A stretch of 57,733 nucleotides of DNA from JBPRGH01 sp051418055 (lineage in GTDB: Bacteria; Bacteroidota; Bacteroidia; Cytophagales; Cyclobacteriaceae). The position numbers were made by a program, and so were the translations under genes. Below are positions 1-8,626 of the stretch, piece after piece. Location: contig JBPRGH010000053.1 of NCBI GenBank assembly GCA_051418055.1, forward strand, positions 1-57,733, in the 5' to 3' direction. Numbering within the stretch: position 1 is the stretch's first letter; every line of letters starts with the position of its first letter. The notes beneath the pieces are model-generated. The model was not told the DNA's origin. It did no database searches and saw only the letters and a list, made by a program, of their open reading frames with translations.

Positions 1-121
1 AGGTTAAACCTGAGGCAGAATATCTTCTTTATGAAGTATTTAGAGTCCTACTTTCTCTCCTGCAAGTCCCTTTACAAGAAATTGTACTTTTTCTTTACAA
101 GTTAATTAATATCAAACATAC

Positions 122-144
122 GAGAGTCCCTTGCAGGAGACTCT
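122..144. repeat. short palindromic intergenic repeat
   Basis: An imperfect palindrome of the form AGAGTCyCTTGCAGGrGACTCT. Related copies lie at 3001-3022, 3148-3171 and 51770-51791. All copies are intergenic and could fold as a cruciform or a transcript hairpin. Confidence 0.6.
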
Positions 145-185
145 GAGGGGGTGGGCAGGAGAGTCCTTTTTAAGGATATCCTTGC

Positions 186-268
186 TGCTATTAAGTTAAG
201 CAGCCATTAGTATCCCTCTTTGGAGAGGGTGCAGGGAGAGGGTAATACACTCGCTTAACTTAATAGCA
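186..268. repeat. MITE-like element, copy 1
   Basis: An 83-bp non-coding unit bounded by perfect 16-bp terminal inverted repeats (TGCTATTAAGTTAAGC at 186-201, its complement at 253-268). A second copy of the same length lies at 3026-3108, so the two bracket the GH16 gene in the same orientation. No transposase gene is nearby. The rest of 1-372 holds only the palindrome at 122-144 and the terminator at 321-353; I see no gene there. Confidence 0.6.
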
Positions 269-320
269 TTAAGGAGACTCGAAGGAGGGAAGTGATATAC
301 AGTATTTAATAGTAGGCATA

Positions 321-353
321 AAAAAAGTGACCCGGAATACGAGCCACTTTTTT
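321..353. terminator. intrinsic terminator after the GH16 gene
   Basis: A stem AAAAAGTG / CACTTTTT encloses a short loop, with A and T runs on both sides. It lies 20 bp past the stop codon of the leftward GH16 gene and could work in both directions. Confidence 0.7.
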
Positions 354-372
354 ATTGTTGCAGTAAAAATTA

Positions 373-2826
373 TTACTCCTTATAGATCTTCCGGTTTATA
401 GCTTTGCCATTGATCTGACCACTCAGGTAATATATACCATTACCCAGCTGGCTTAAATCCAGGGTAATGATCTGTTGCCCTGCATTTAATTGCTTTACAT
501 GAGTTTGCACTATCTGGCCGGCCATATTAAACAGCTTCAGGTCTAGATCTCCTGTATTTTCATTAACCATCGCTATATTCAGCGTTTCACGTGCCGGGTT
601 AGGATAAATAGCTAACTGAAAATCAGTTACTTCTGATAAACCCGTACTTGTTGTTCTGGCGCTGGTACCGGTGCATGTAATATCATTGCTGCTCACATTG
701 TAGGTTAATGTAGCATGGGTGACATCATCAACACAAAAATCTACTGTCACACCACCTTTTGAGGTTCCGGTAGTGGCAAAGGTTACCGTTCCATCCGCTC
801 CGGTTACTCCTGAGACAGTTTCGTTAAATGTTCCGGAAAATGTTCCTGTTACTGTTGCCTGGTCCACCGGGTTTTCCAGGTCATTATGAATAGTCACCGT
901 AGCAGTACCTCTTTTAGCTCCTTTATTTAAGCTTTCTGTTCCTGTAACAATAGATTGCACATGCATACTCACAGGGTCACCACCTGTACTTCCATCTGTA
1001 ACAGAAACCACCTCCGTATAGCTATCTGTAGCACCTCCATCATCTGTTACCATAAGGGTAACGCTGTAATCACCTGCCGCACCATAAGTATGGCTGATCA
1101 ATGCACCTGTGGCTGTATTACCATCCCCGAGATCCCAGTTCCAGCTGCTGATGGTACCATCTGGGTCCGAACTTCCGGAGCCATCAAAATCTACTGCAAG
1201 ATTTGTGGCAGTATGGGTATAGGAAGCAGTGGGAGGGGAGTTGGTTGTTCCTGTCCCATCATCGGCTTTATAGCTGTTAAAATTATCCCAATGGTAGGTG
1301 TCACCGGTTAAGGAATTGGAATTAAATAATATGATGATCTGATCTACTCCTGTTGGTGAAGTTGAACCATCCGGTTGATCAAGAAAATCAAAAGCTACAC
1401 GTTCCCAGGTGCCGTTTTGTGTGATGGTTCCTACATATCGGCTATGACGGCCTGTCGGATAGTTAGTAGCCGATGCTGCCGTACTATTTTCAAGCTGGAT
1501 AATTACTTCCGTACCAACAGGTGCCTGAGTAAGTATATCCATGTAGAACTTTTTATTCCTGTTGCTATAAAGATCAGCATCTGATATTGCCGAGGTGGCA
1601 TAAGAAATAACATCGTATTGCTCCTGGCTGTTCCTGATATATTCAGCGCTTATGGCTGAAGTATTTACACCTGAAGGATCAGGGTTGTTTATCTCTGTAA
1701 AGGTACCTGTAGTAGCATTAAGCGTTACATTAGCCGCCTCATCAAAATTTTCAAAAGAGAACTCATAGAGATAATTAGGCTCTACAGTTACACCTATTTT
1801 ATACTGTTTGGTAATACAATCAGTTGTTACATCACAAATCACATCACCACCAGTATCTCCCCAGTTGACATTTATAGAAGATGTTCCGGCGCCGCTGGCA
1901 ATTGTTGCTCCTGCAGGAACAGTCCAGCTAAATGTGGAATTACTGGCTGCATTATTAATGGTGTATACTTCACCTGCCGATTGATAAGGCACTAACCGGT
2001 CACCCGAAATAGATGGGTTAAAGCCACTATCATAAACCCTTACATAATCTACTTCCATCTGGCTTGGGAAAGGTGTTGTTGCATCCGGGCTGCCGGGGAG
2101 ATTACCGCCAACTGCTACATTTAGAAGAAAATGCATCTGATTGCCGGCATCAAAAGGCCAGTTATAAGGTAATACATCATCACTGGTTTTGGTCTGGTAG
2201 AGAATATCATCCACATACCACCTGATCACCCCAGGTTCCCATTCTATGGCAAAAACATGAAAATCCTGGTCAAACGAACTATTATATAATTTGAAATCTG
2301 TTCCCTGGTGCTGGTTGTCAGGATAAGGATCACCATAATGAATGGTACCTAAGATCTCCTCCGGATTCTGTCCAAGCAGCTCCATGATGTCAATCTCCCC
2401 ACTTTGTGGCCAGCCGCCGTAAGGTTCGTTGGTAGAAAGCATCCAGAAAGCCGGCCATAAGCCTTGCCCGTGAAGCAGCTTTATCCTTGCCTCAAATCGA
2501 CCGAAAGTAAAATCCGCCAATCCTTTTGTACGTATGCGTGCAGAGGTATAAGCTTTACTTTGCACCCGCTCTTTTTTGGCAATGATCTTTAACGTTCCAT
2601 TGCTGACTACAGCGTTTTCAGCTTTATAATACTGAAGCTCATTGTTACCCCAACCACATATTCCTTCAGCGCATCCGTCCCCGATCTGGGGCTCCCACTT
2701 CGTCAGGTCAAGTTCTGTTCCGTCAAACTCATCGCTCCATACAAGCGTGGGGCATTGAGCCTGTGCCGCATAGTTGATAAGCATTAATAGAACAATCGAA
2801 GTGATAATTCTGTAATAGATTCTCAT
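373..2826 (-). CDS. secreted GH16 family endo-beta-glucanase with PKD and T9SS sorting domains
   Basis: A predicted polysaccharide hydrolase of the laminarinase/beta-glucanase type that cuts internal beta-glycosidic bonds outside the cell. A signal peptide (about residues 1-24) is followed by a GH16 catalytic domain (about 26-270) carrying the signature E144-I-D-I-M-E149; the first Glu is the expected nucleophile and the second the acid/base. Next come an Ig/PKD-like segment, a region resembling a carbohydrate-binding beta-sandwich (about 355-520), a PKD domain with the SSDPDG and WDLGDG motifs, and a C-terminal T9SS type A sorting domain starting at YPNPA. Export and surface release by type IX secretion follow from that tail. 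The gene is monocistronic, ends at a clear terminator and is flanked by MITE-like repeats. Exact substrate (laminarin, lichenan, agar or other) cannot be told from sequence. Confidence 0.9.
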   Translation of the reverse strand: MRIYYRIITSIVLLMLINYAAQAQCPTLVWSDEFDGTELDLTKWEPQIGDGCAEGICGWGNNELQYYKAENAVVSNGTLKIIAKKERVQSKAYTSARIRTKGLADFTFGRFEARIKLLHGQGLWPAFWMLSTNEPYGGWPQSGEIDIMELLGQNPEEILGTIHYGDPYPDNQHQGTDFKLYNSSFDQDFHVFAIEWEPGVIRWYVDDILYQTKTSDDVLPYNWPFDAGNQMHFLLNVAVGGNLPGSPDATTPFPSQMEVDYVRVYDSGFNPSISGDRLVPYQSAGEVYTINNAASNSTFSWTVPAGATIASGAGTSSINVNWGDTGGDVICDVTTDCITKQYKIGVTVEPNYLYEFSFENFDEAANVTLNATTGTFTEINNPDPSGVNTSAISAEYIRNSQEQYDVISYATSAISDADLYSNRNKKFYMDILTQAPVGTEVIIQLENSTAASATNYPTGRHSRYVGTITQNGTWERVAFDFLDQPDGSTSPTGVDQIIILFNSNSLTGDTYHWDNFNSYKADDGTGTTNSPPTASYTHTATNLAVDFDGSGSSDPDGTISSWNWDLGDGNTATGALISHTYGAAGDYSVTLMVTDDGGATDSYTEVVSVTDGSTGGDPVSMHVQSIVTGTESLNKGAKRGTATVTIHNDLENPVDQATVTGTFSGTFNETVSGVTGADGTVTFATTGTSKGGVTVDFCVDDVTHATLTYNVSSNDITCTGTSARTTSTGLSEVTDFQLAIYPNPARETLNIAMVNENTGDLDLKLFNMAGQIVQTHVKQLNAGQQIITLDLSQLGNGIYYLSGQINGKAINRKIYKE

Positions 2827-3000
2827 AAGCTTTAAGTTTTGGTTGAACGGGAAAGCTAGATTATTTCTGCAGGAATATCAATAATTTGGCTACTACAACG
2901 ATTGCACAAATAATATTTTGGAATACATCAAAACTACATCATGTTTATTTTGAAATAGGTTAAACTCACAGGGGAGAAGGATTGATCAGGAGAAATTCTT

Positions 3001-3022
3001 AGAGTCCCTTGCAGGATACTCT
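3001..3022. repeat. short palindromic intergenic repeat
   Basis: A copy of the AGAGTCCCTTGCAGG.. palindrome, immediately before MITE-like copy 2. In the 390-bp gap 2827-3216 I see only this, the MITE-like copy and the palindrome at 3148-3171. Confidence 0.5.
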
Positions 3023-3025
3023 CGA

Positions 3026-3108
3026 TGCTATTAAGTTAAGCAGCCATTAATGTCCCTCTTTGGATAGGGTGCAGGGAGAGGATAATAAACTCGCTTAACT
3101 TAAGAGCA
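3026..3108. repeat. MITE-like element, copy 2
   Basis: The same 83-bp unit as at 186-268, in the same orientation and with the same internal sequence. The right terminal repeat has one mismatch to the left. It lies just upstream of the GH16 gene. Confidence 0.6.
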
Positions 3109-3147
3109 TTAAGAAGAATGGGAGGATAGGGTAAAGTCCCCAGTCCT

Positions 3148-3171
3148 CAGAGCCCCTTGCAGGAGACTCTG
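3148..3171. repeat. short palindromic intergenic repeat
   Basis: A further copy of the CAGAGYCCCTTGCAGG.. palindrome, 45 bp past the stop of the leftward permease gene, where it may also act as a transcript end. Confidence 0.5.
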
Positions 3172-3216
3172 AGGGAGGAAACTAAAAACAACAAACTACA
3201 AACTAAACACAACAAA

Positions 3217-3918
3217 CTAAACAAACTTTTCCCTAAACTGTAAATTATACATTCCATACAACAGGAATAATGCGCTTCCGATCATCAGGTAAAGCCTGTT
3301 TTTAAAGATCACCGAATGCCAGATAAACTCGCTCATCTGATAGGGTTCTGAGAAAGGATTTAGAAAAAGATTATAGGCGCTATACTCCAGGATCTCGAAA
3401 AATATAAAAAAGATGAATGATAAGATCACTATGGCAATGGCAGTGCCGTTACCGTTCCTAATGAGGGTGGAGAGCATAAATCCTAACGATGAAAGAAATG
3501 TAAGGGGAAAAAGCACCTGCCCAACCATTGGCAGTAAATCAAAGCGGTAAAGTGTAAGGTTGGCAATACCACCGAGCACCAACAGGATAGCAAAAGCTAC
3601 ACCAATGGCCAGGATAAACCTAACCAGCCATACTTTATAGCGGTAATTAGGTATACCGAAGATGGTCTCCAGCATCTTCGAATCATCATCATTCTGAATA
3701 CCGTAGGCCATCGGGTAGAATACCAGCAGCAGCCCCGGGAAGACAAGAAATCCATAGATCGCAGCTTCATTAAAATTGGGATCATCAAAAATTGAAAGGG
3801 TGATGATAAATGCGAAGAATAAAAATGCCGCAACTACAAAGTAGACAAACTTATTCGCAAAGATCACCTTCACATTATAGGTGATCAGCTTATACAACAA
3901 CAGGAGATAGCTCTTCAT
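3217..3918 (-). CDS. ABC-2 type membrane permease
   Basis: A 233-residue integral membrane protein with about six hydrophobic segments (roughly 24-44, 55-75, 99-120, 128-150, 157-177, 211-228) and no enzymatic motif. Size and pattern fit the membrane subunit of an ABC-2 exporter. It is the last gene of the seven-gene leftward operon and its start lies 29 bp inside the 3' end of the RND-ABC fusion gene, so the two are almost certainly translationally coupled. The ATPase at the end of the fusion protein is the natural partner. Substrate unknown. Confidence 0.7.
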   Translation of the reverse strand: MKSYLLLLYKLITYNVKVIFANKFVYFVVAAFLFFAFIITLSIFDDPNFNEAAIYGFLVFPGLLLVFYPMAYGIQNDDDSKMLETIFGIPNYRYKVWLVRFILAIGVAFAILLVLGGIANLTLYRFDLLPMVGQVLFPLTFLSSLGFMLSTLIRNGNGTAIAIVILSFIFFIFFEILEYSAYNLFLNPFSEPYQMSEFIWHSVIFKNRLYLMIGSALFLLYGMYNLQFREKFV

Positions 3919-6900
3919 CTTTTTTCTTGTTTTTACTCTTCATCAACCATAAGTAAGCATCCTCAAGGTTTGCCCGTACCTGTACGGCATCCAGTCTTGG
4001 CTGTCTTTCCGACAAACATTTTACACGTATCAGGTCACCTTCACGCATATGGTGAACGATCAGGTAGTTTTCTTTTTCAGCTTCAAATTTTTCCGGTGTC
4101 AGGTGGAATTCCCACACTCTTTCACTAGCCAGCTCCGCCATGGTGGTCGGGCTACCAATATATTCTATATTTCCGGAGATAAGCACAGCAAGATTATTGC
4201 AGCTGCTGGCGATATCTTCAATAATATGCGTCGAGAATACCACAATTCGTTCACGGCTCAGCTCCACCAGCAGGTTTCTAAAACGTATACGCTCAAGTGG
4301 ATCAAGACCGGCTGTAGGCTCATCTACTACCAGGATTTTTGGCAGATGAAGCAGGATCTGTGCAATACCTATCCGCTGCTTCATACCTCCGGAAAACGAA
4401 CCGATCTTCTTATGCTGATGCTCATCCATATGCACTGCTTTAAGCACATACTGCACACGATCCTCCCTTTCTTTTTTATTAGTGATCTTTCGCAGGATCG
4501 CCTGGTAATCGAGGAACTCGTACGGCGTCATATTTTCATAGGTCCCGAATGCCTGTGGCAGGTATCCAATAAGCCCCTGAAGCTCTTCACGGCGCAGCGT
4601 GGTATCATGCCCATTGATCCAGATCTTTCCATAGCTCTGGTCCATTATACCGCAGAGGATCCGCATCAGGGTTGTCTTACCGGCTCCATTAGGCCCTAAT
4701 AAACCAAACATTCCCTGCTTAATTGTTAGATTTACCCCTTTAAGGGCCTTAAATTCTGATTCCTTAGGTTTAATAAACGGGATAACCAGCAACAGGCTAT
4801 AATAAAGTTTCCTTATTCTGCTAAACCGCCCTTTGATCTCCTTAATATTTACAGGTTTTTCTTTAAGCCGCTGAGCTACCCGTACCAGGAATAATCCAAT
4901 AAACCATAAGATTATCAGGAATACAGCCAATCCCTTTATATTCATATCTCCATAGAGGTAGATTGAGCTAATTACCGGAAAGCCCCAGTAAAGTAAGGGA
5001 TTTATTATCCTGCTAAATTGCCGTTTTCCCGGGATCAGCCGTGCTGCATCTTTATACATTGAAAGTAGCAACATATGCAAGCCAATCATAAAAACCAGCT
5101 GCCAGAATGCCTTATCGAGAAAGAAATAGATGAAATAAAAAAGAAATACGATTAAAGCGCTCTGCCATATCAGGTTCTGAAGAAAGGAGTGACGTGTGAT
5201 AGGTTCTTCTCCACGTTTATTAAATAGCCTTTTATTTCCTTTCCATTCCCGGATCCATCTCTTGTCACGACCGTACACTTTAGTAAGATTCCGTATCTCT
5301 ATATGCATCAGTTCGTCAGGAGCAACCATTTTTGAGTTAGCCTGTCTTAAGGAGGTCATGACGAAATATGTGCCTCCGGGCACTAAAATTACCGATGCAA
5401 GGAATATTATCATCTGCAGCAGAAAACTTTCAATCTGTAGGAAAATAAAGACAGCTATCGCCACCATAAGCACGATCTGTACCAGCTTAATGCTGGTCTT
5501 AAGGTTTCTGAACCAATCCAGCACACTTTCCAGCCCGGCGCTCATAGTAGGGATATAGAACAGGGTCAGCAGCGTTGCAAAGGCAAGGCCTCCCATAACG
5601 GTTACGGCAAAAGGCTGCCCTATGCTCACCACATATTCAGCTTCTCCCATTGCCAGGGGCAGCATGGCTATAATGGTAGTTATTGAAGTGATAAGGATAG
5701 GACGGATACGTGAAACACCACTCATGATGAGAGCGCGGTATTTTTTATAACCCTTCCTCCTGAGTATTCGGGAATAGTCTATAAGTATGATCCCGTTATT
5801 CACCACCACACCCAGCAGTATCAAAAATCCGATAAGGGTATTGGCGCTGAGTAGCGAATTTCCTGTAAGGGTAAGGCCAAGAAAAGCCCCGATCCCTGCC
5901 AGGGGAATAGAGAACATGATCACAATGGGCAGGTATAAAGATTCAAAGACTGCCGCCAGGATCATAAAAATTATAATAATGGCTGCGAAGATCAGGAAAT
6001 AAAACTCGTTAAACATTCCTTCATCATGAATGACATCCACTACGATACCCGAAGGTATATTTACGCCACTTACAATCTGGTCAATCTCCAGGCGTGAAGC
6101 CTCCAGAAGAGATTCGGAATTCACCACTTCACCAATGAAGTTATAAGTGATCTCTATTCGTTTTTCCTGATTAAGCCTGGTAATAGTGCTTTCACCTGAT
6201 GAGTAGATGACGGCACCAATATCGGAAAGGGAATTTGCTACACCTGTAGCGCTGGTAACAGGCATCTCCCTAAGGTCTTTCATCTCTTTGGCAGCCGTAG
6301 TTTGTTGATTCGCTGTGCGAATTGTTATCTCATACTCTTCGCCACTGCTTATAAATTTTGATCCTGATTCAAATGAAGGTTGAAAATCATTAAGACCAAC
6401 AGCTACATTCTGAAGCGTGATATTGTTGTCACTCATTCTTTTTTGATCAAAAAGAATATGGGCCTCGGGTCTTTCCGGACTAATATTAACAGTGCTTCTC
6501 TCAATGGACTGAAGCGTACCTATTAGCCGGTTAACATCATTGGCAATTGTTTGCATCAACTCAAAATCCTGTCCTTTGATGACAATGCGTTCTGAGGCAG
6601 TGCCAATTCCCAGCATCCTCTCAAAGTCATCACCCGCCGAAGGCCCGCCTCCGCCTTGTCCGGCATTGGTCTGTGGTGGTTTATCCAGTGAAATATCCAG
6701 GCTTTCAAAATCTTCGGCAATAGCTGTCAGCTTGTTTTGAATATCGGCAACAGAGACTGTATCCTGGTCAGCAAATCCTTCAATTAGTTTTACAGTAAGT
6801 ACGGCATCTCCCTCAGATATCTGGCTCACCACCTGATCGATAACAGGTATTGCCATCACCTTTTCTTCAATATTCCTGGTCATTACATCAGTAGACTCCA

Positions 6901-8626
6901 GCGTAGCGCCCTGCGGCATGGTTATGAAGAGGTTCATTTCTGTTTTTTCAACCTCATTGAGGCTGGCCATGCTAATAAGAAAGCTTATTCCAATAGTAAT
7001 AAAGAACAGGACCAGACCGCCAACAACGGTAAAAAGAGGCCTTCTGAAACAAGATTTCAAAATAACCATATATTTCTGGATGATCCTTTGCCGTATCGAG
7101 GCATTTTTGATCAGAGGAGCTTTATTCTGATCCTCCTTACTGATAGCAGTATGGGCCAGCATAGGGATCAACACCAGTGCTACAACCAATGAAACAAGCA
7201 GTGTGGAAATTATTGAAACTCCTATATGCGACCCAATGATCGTTACCAGGAAATTAGAAGAGAAAATAAAAGGTAAGAATACAGTTACTGTAGTAAATGT
7301 TGCAGCAACAACCGACCGCATCACCTCGTTAGTACCATCAACTACTGCATTTTCCGGTGTTTTCTTCTTATTAACCACATGCCGGTAGATATTTTCGATA
7401 ACCACGACGCTATTGTCCAGCAGCATACCTATGGCCAGCGCCATACCAATAAGTGTTAAACTGTTGATGGTAATATCATAGGCATAAAAGAAATTGAAAG
7501 CAGTATACACTGAAATAGGGATTGCCAGCGCTATGCTAAGAATAAATTTAATCCTGCGGAGGAAAACCCAGAGCACGAATATTGCAAGGAGGCCACCTGT
7601 AATTGCCAGATTTTTGATCTCATCAATATTCCTGCTCATAAGCTCTGCCTGATTGCTCTGGACAACAAGCTGGATATCCATTGATCTGAGGTCTTCATTG
7701 AGCTTATCAATAGCCTCCAGTGTTTTATCCGATAGGGCTATAAGGTTGGCTTGCGGATCTTTGGATAATTTAATGGATACGGCATCTTTACCATTCACAC
7801 GGCTTAATGATGTTTGCTCCCTGACACCAAAATATACTTCAGCCACATCACTCAGCAGCAGCGGTCCTTTTTCTGATACCACCAGGCTCTGGATATTCTT
7901 TATATCCTTTAATTCCGCAGTAACATTAACAAAAACCTGTTGCCCGTCACGCTCTACCTGGCCAACGAAGGCGCTTTTATTGGAGTTTTCAGAAAGTATA
8001 TTGTTAATGGTATTTGGTGTAATATTATTAGCCTCACAGATCGCATCATTCATAATGATCTCGACTGTTTTCTGCCTGCCGCCAAATACTTCCACACCGC
8101 CGACACCATCAATGTCATTGAGACGATCAGAGATATATTGGTCCGTCACGTTCCGCACCCGATCAACACCGCCGCTGCCTAACACCTGCAGGTCCATAAA
8201 AGTGTTGGTAAACTGCTCTGTATCGATCTTTATGATATTTACAAAAAATTCCGGTGTAAGACTGGTTTTAATAGGCCCAACTTTCTGTTCCAGCTTCAGG
8301 TAAGCATATTTAATATCTATATCCTGCTGAAAGGAGATGAATATCATTCCCTGCCTGCTATTAGCGTTGGCGCTTATCTCCGCCACACCTTCCAACGAAC
8401 TGATTGCACTCTCCAAAGGTATCAGAGCCTGGCGCTCCATATATTTCGGGTCTACTTCAGAGGCTGATTGTACCTGCACAATAAGTATCGGTAACTCCAC
8501 ATTTGGAAAAAGTTCTACCGGAAGCTTATTATAGGAAATGTACCCCATGAAGGTAAATCCAATGAACAGCATGGATATGAGGACCTTCCTCCTGATGATG
8601 GTATGTAATAGTCCGTTCTTAGCCAT
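3890..8626 (-). CDS. RND efflux permease fused to a membrane-interrupted ABC ATPase domain
   Basis: A single 1578-residue frame. Residues 1 to about 1050 are a complete RND (AcrB/MdtB-like) permease: N-terminal TM, two periplasmic loops and two TM clusters, with a TM4 motif GMLLDNSVVVIEN. The ending is abnormal: more hydrophobic segments, then an ABC beginning (IEIRNLTKVYG from about 1109), then about 130-150 residues with several TM stretches, and only then Walker A GPNGAGKT (1311-1318), signature SGGMKQR (1412-1418), Walker B ILVVDEP (1431-1437) and the switch His (1467). The ABC half resembles the separate ATPase at 17746-18636. RND pumps normally run on the proton gradient, so the ATPase tail probably serves the small permease encoded next rather than the RND half; that is inference. 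It overlaps the upstream RND gene by 8 bp. Confidence 0.85.
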   Translation of the reverse strand: MAKNGLLHTIIRRKVLISMLFIGFTFMGYISYNKLPVELFPNVELPILIVQVQSASEVDPKYMERQALIPLESAISSLEGVAEISANANSRQGMIFISFQQDIDIKYAYLKLEQKVGPIKTSLTPEFFVNIIKIDTEQFTNTFMDLQVLGSGGVDRVRNVTDQYISDRLNDIDGVGGVEVFGGRQKTVEIIMNDAICEANNITPNTINNILSENSNKSAFVGQVERDGQQVFVNVTAELKDIKNIQSLVVSEKGPLLLSDVAEVYFGVREQTSLSRVNGKDAVSIKLSKDPQANLIALSDKTLEAIDKLNEDLRSMDIQLVVQSNQAELMSRNIDEIKNLAITGGLLAIFVLWVFLRRIKFILSIALAIPISVYTAFNFFYAYDITINSLTLIGMALAIGMLLDNSVVVIENIYRHVVNKKKTPENAVVDGTNEVMRSVVAATFTTVTVFLPFIFSSNFLVTIIGSHIGVSIISTLLVSLVVALVLIPMLAHTAISKEDQNKAPLIKNASIRQRIIQKYMVILKSCFRRPLFTVVGGLVLFFITIGISFLISMASLNEVEKTEMNLFITMPQGATLESTDVMTRNIEEKVMAIPVIDQVVSQISEGDAVLTVKLIEGFADQDTVSVADIQNKLTAIAEDFESLDISLDKPPQTNAGQGGGGPSAGDDFERMLGIGTASERIVIKGQDFELMQTIANDVNRLIGTLQSIERSTVNISPERPEAHILFDQKRMSDNNITLQNVAVGLNDFQPSFESGSKFISSGEEYEITIRTANQQTTAAKEMKDLREMPVTSATGVANSLSDIGAVIYSSGESTITRLNQEKRIEITYNFIGEVVNSESLLEASRLEIDQIVSGVNIPSGIVVDVIHDEGMFNEFYFLIFAAIIIIFMILAAVFESLYLPIVIMFSIPLAGIGAFLGLTLTGNSLLSANTLIGFLILLGVVVNNGIILIDYSRILRRKGYKKYRALIMSGVSRIRPILITSITTIIAMLPLAMGEAEYVVSIGQPFAVTVMGGLAFATLLTLFYIPTMSAGLESVLDWFRNLKTSIKLVQIVLMVAIAVFIFLQIESFLLQMIIFLASVILVPGGTYFVMTSLRQANSKMVAPDELMHIEIRNLTKVYGRDKRWIREWKGNKRLFNKRGEEPITRHSFLQNLIWQSALIVFLFYFIYFFLDKAFWQLVFMIGLHMLLLSMYKDAARLIPGKRQFSRIINPLLYWGFPVISSIYLYGDMNIKGLAVFLIILWFIGLFLVRVAQRLKEKPVNIKEIKGRFSRIRKLYYSLLLVIPFIKPKESEFKALKGVNLTIKQGMFGLLGPNGAGKTTLMRILCGIMDQSYGKIWINGHDTTLRREELQGLIGYLPQAFGTYENMTPYEFLDYQAILRKITNKKEREDRVQYVLKAVHMDEHQHKKIGSFSGGMKQRIGIAQILLHLPKILVVDEPTAGLDPLERIRFRNLLVELSRERIVVFSTHIIEDIASSCNNLAVLISGNIEYIGSPTTMAELASERVWEFHLTPEKFEAEKENYLIVHHMREGDLIRVKCLSERQPRLDAVQVRANLEDAYLWLMKSKNKKKDEELSPVVV

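Noticed and set aside
7653..8303. 216-codon plus-strand frame opposite the RND-ABC fusion gene
   Set aside because: It lies fully antisense to a well-conserved RND domain, is rich in Ser/Thr/Leu from reverse-complement codon bias, and shows no motif. The same holds for the frames at 4049-4699 and 10270-10740.
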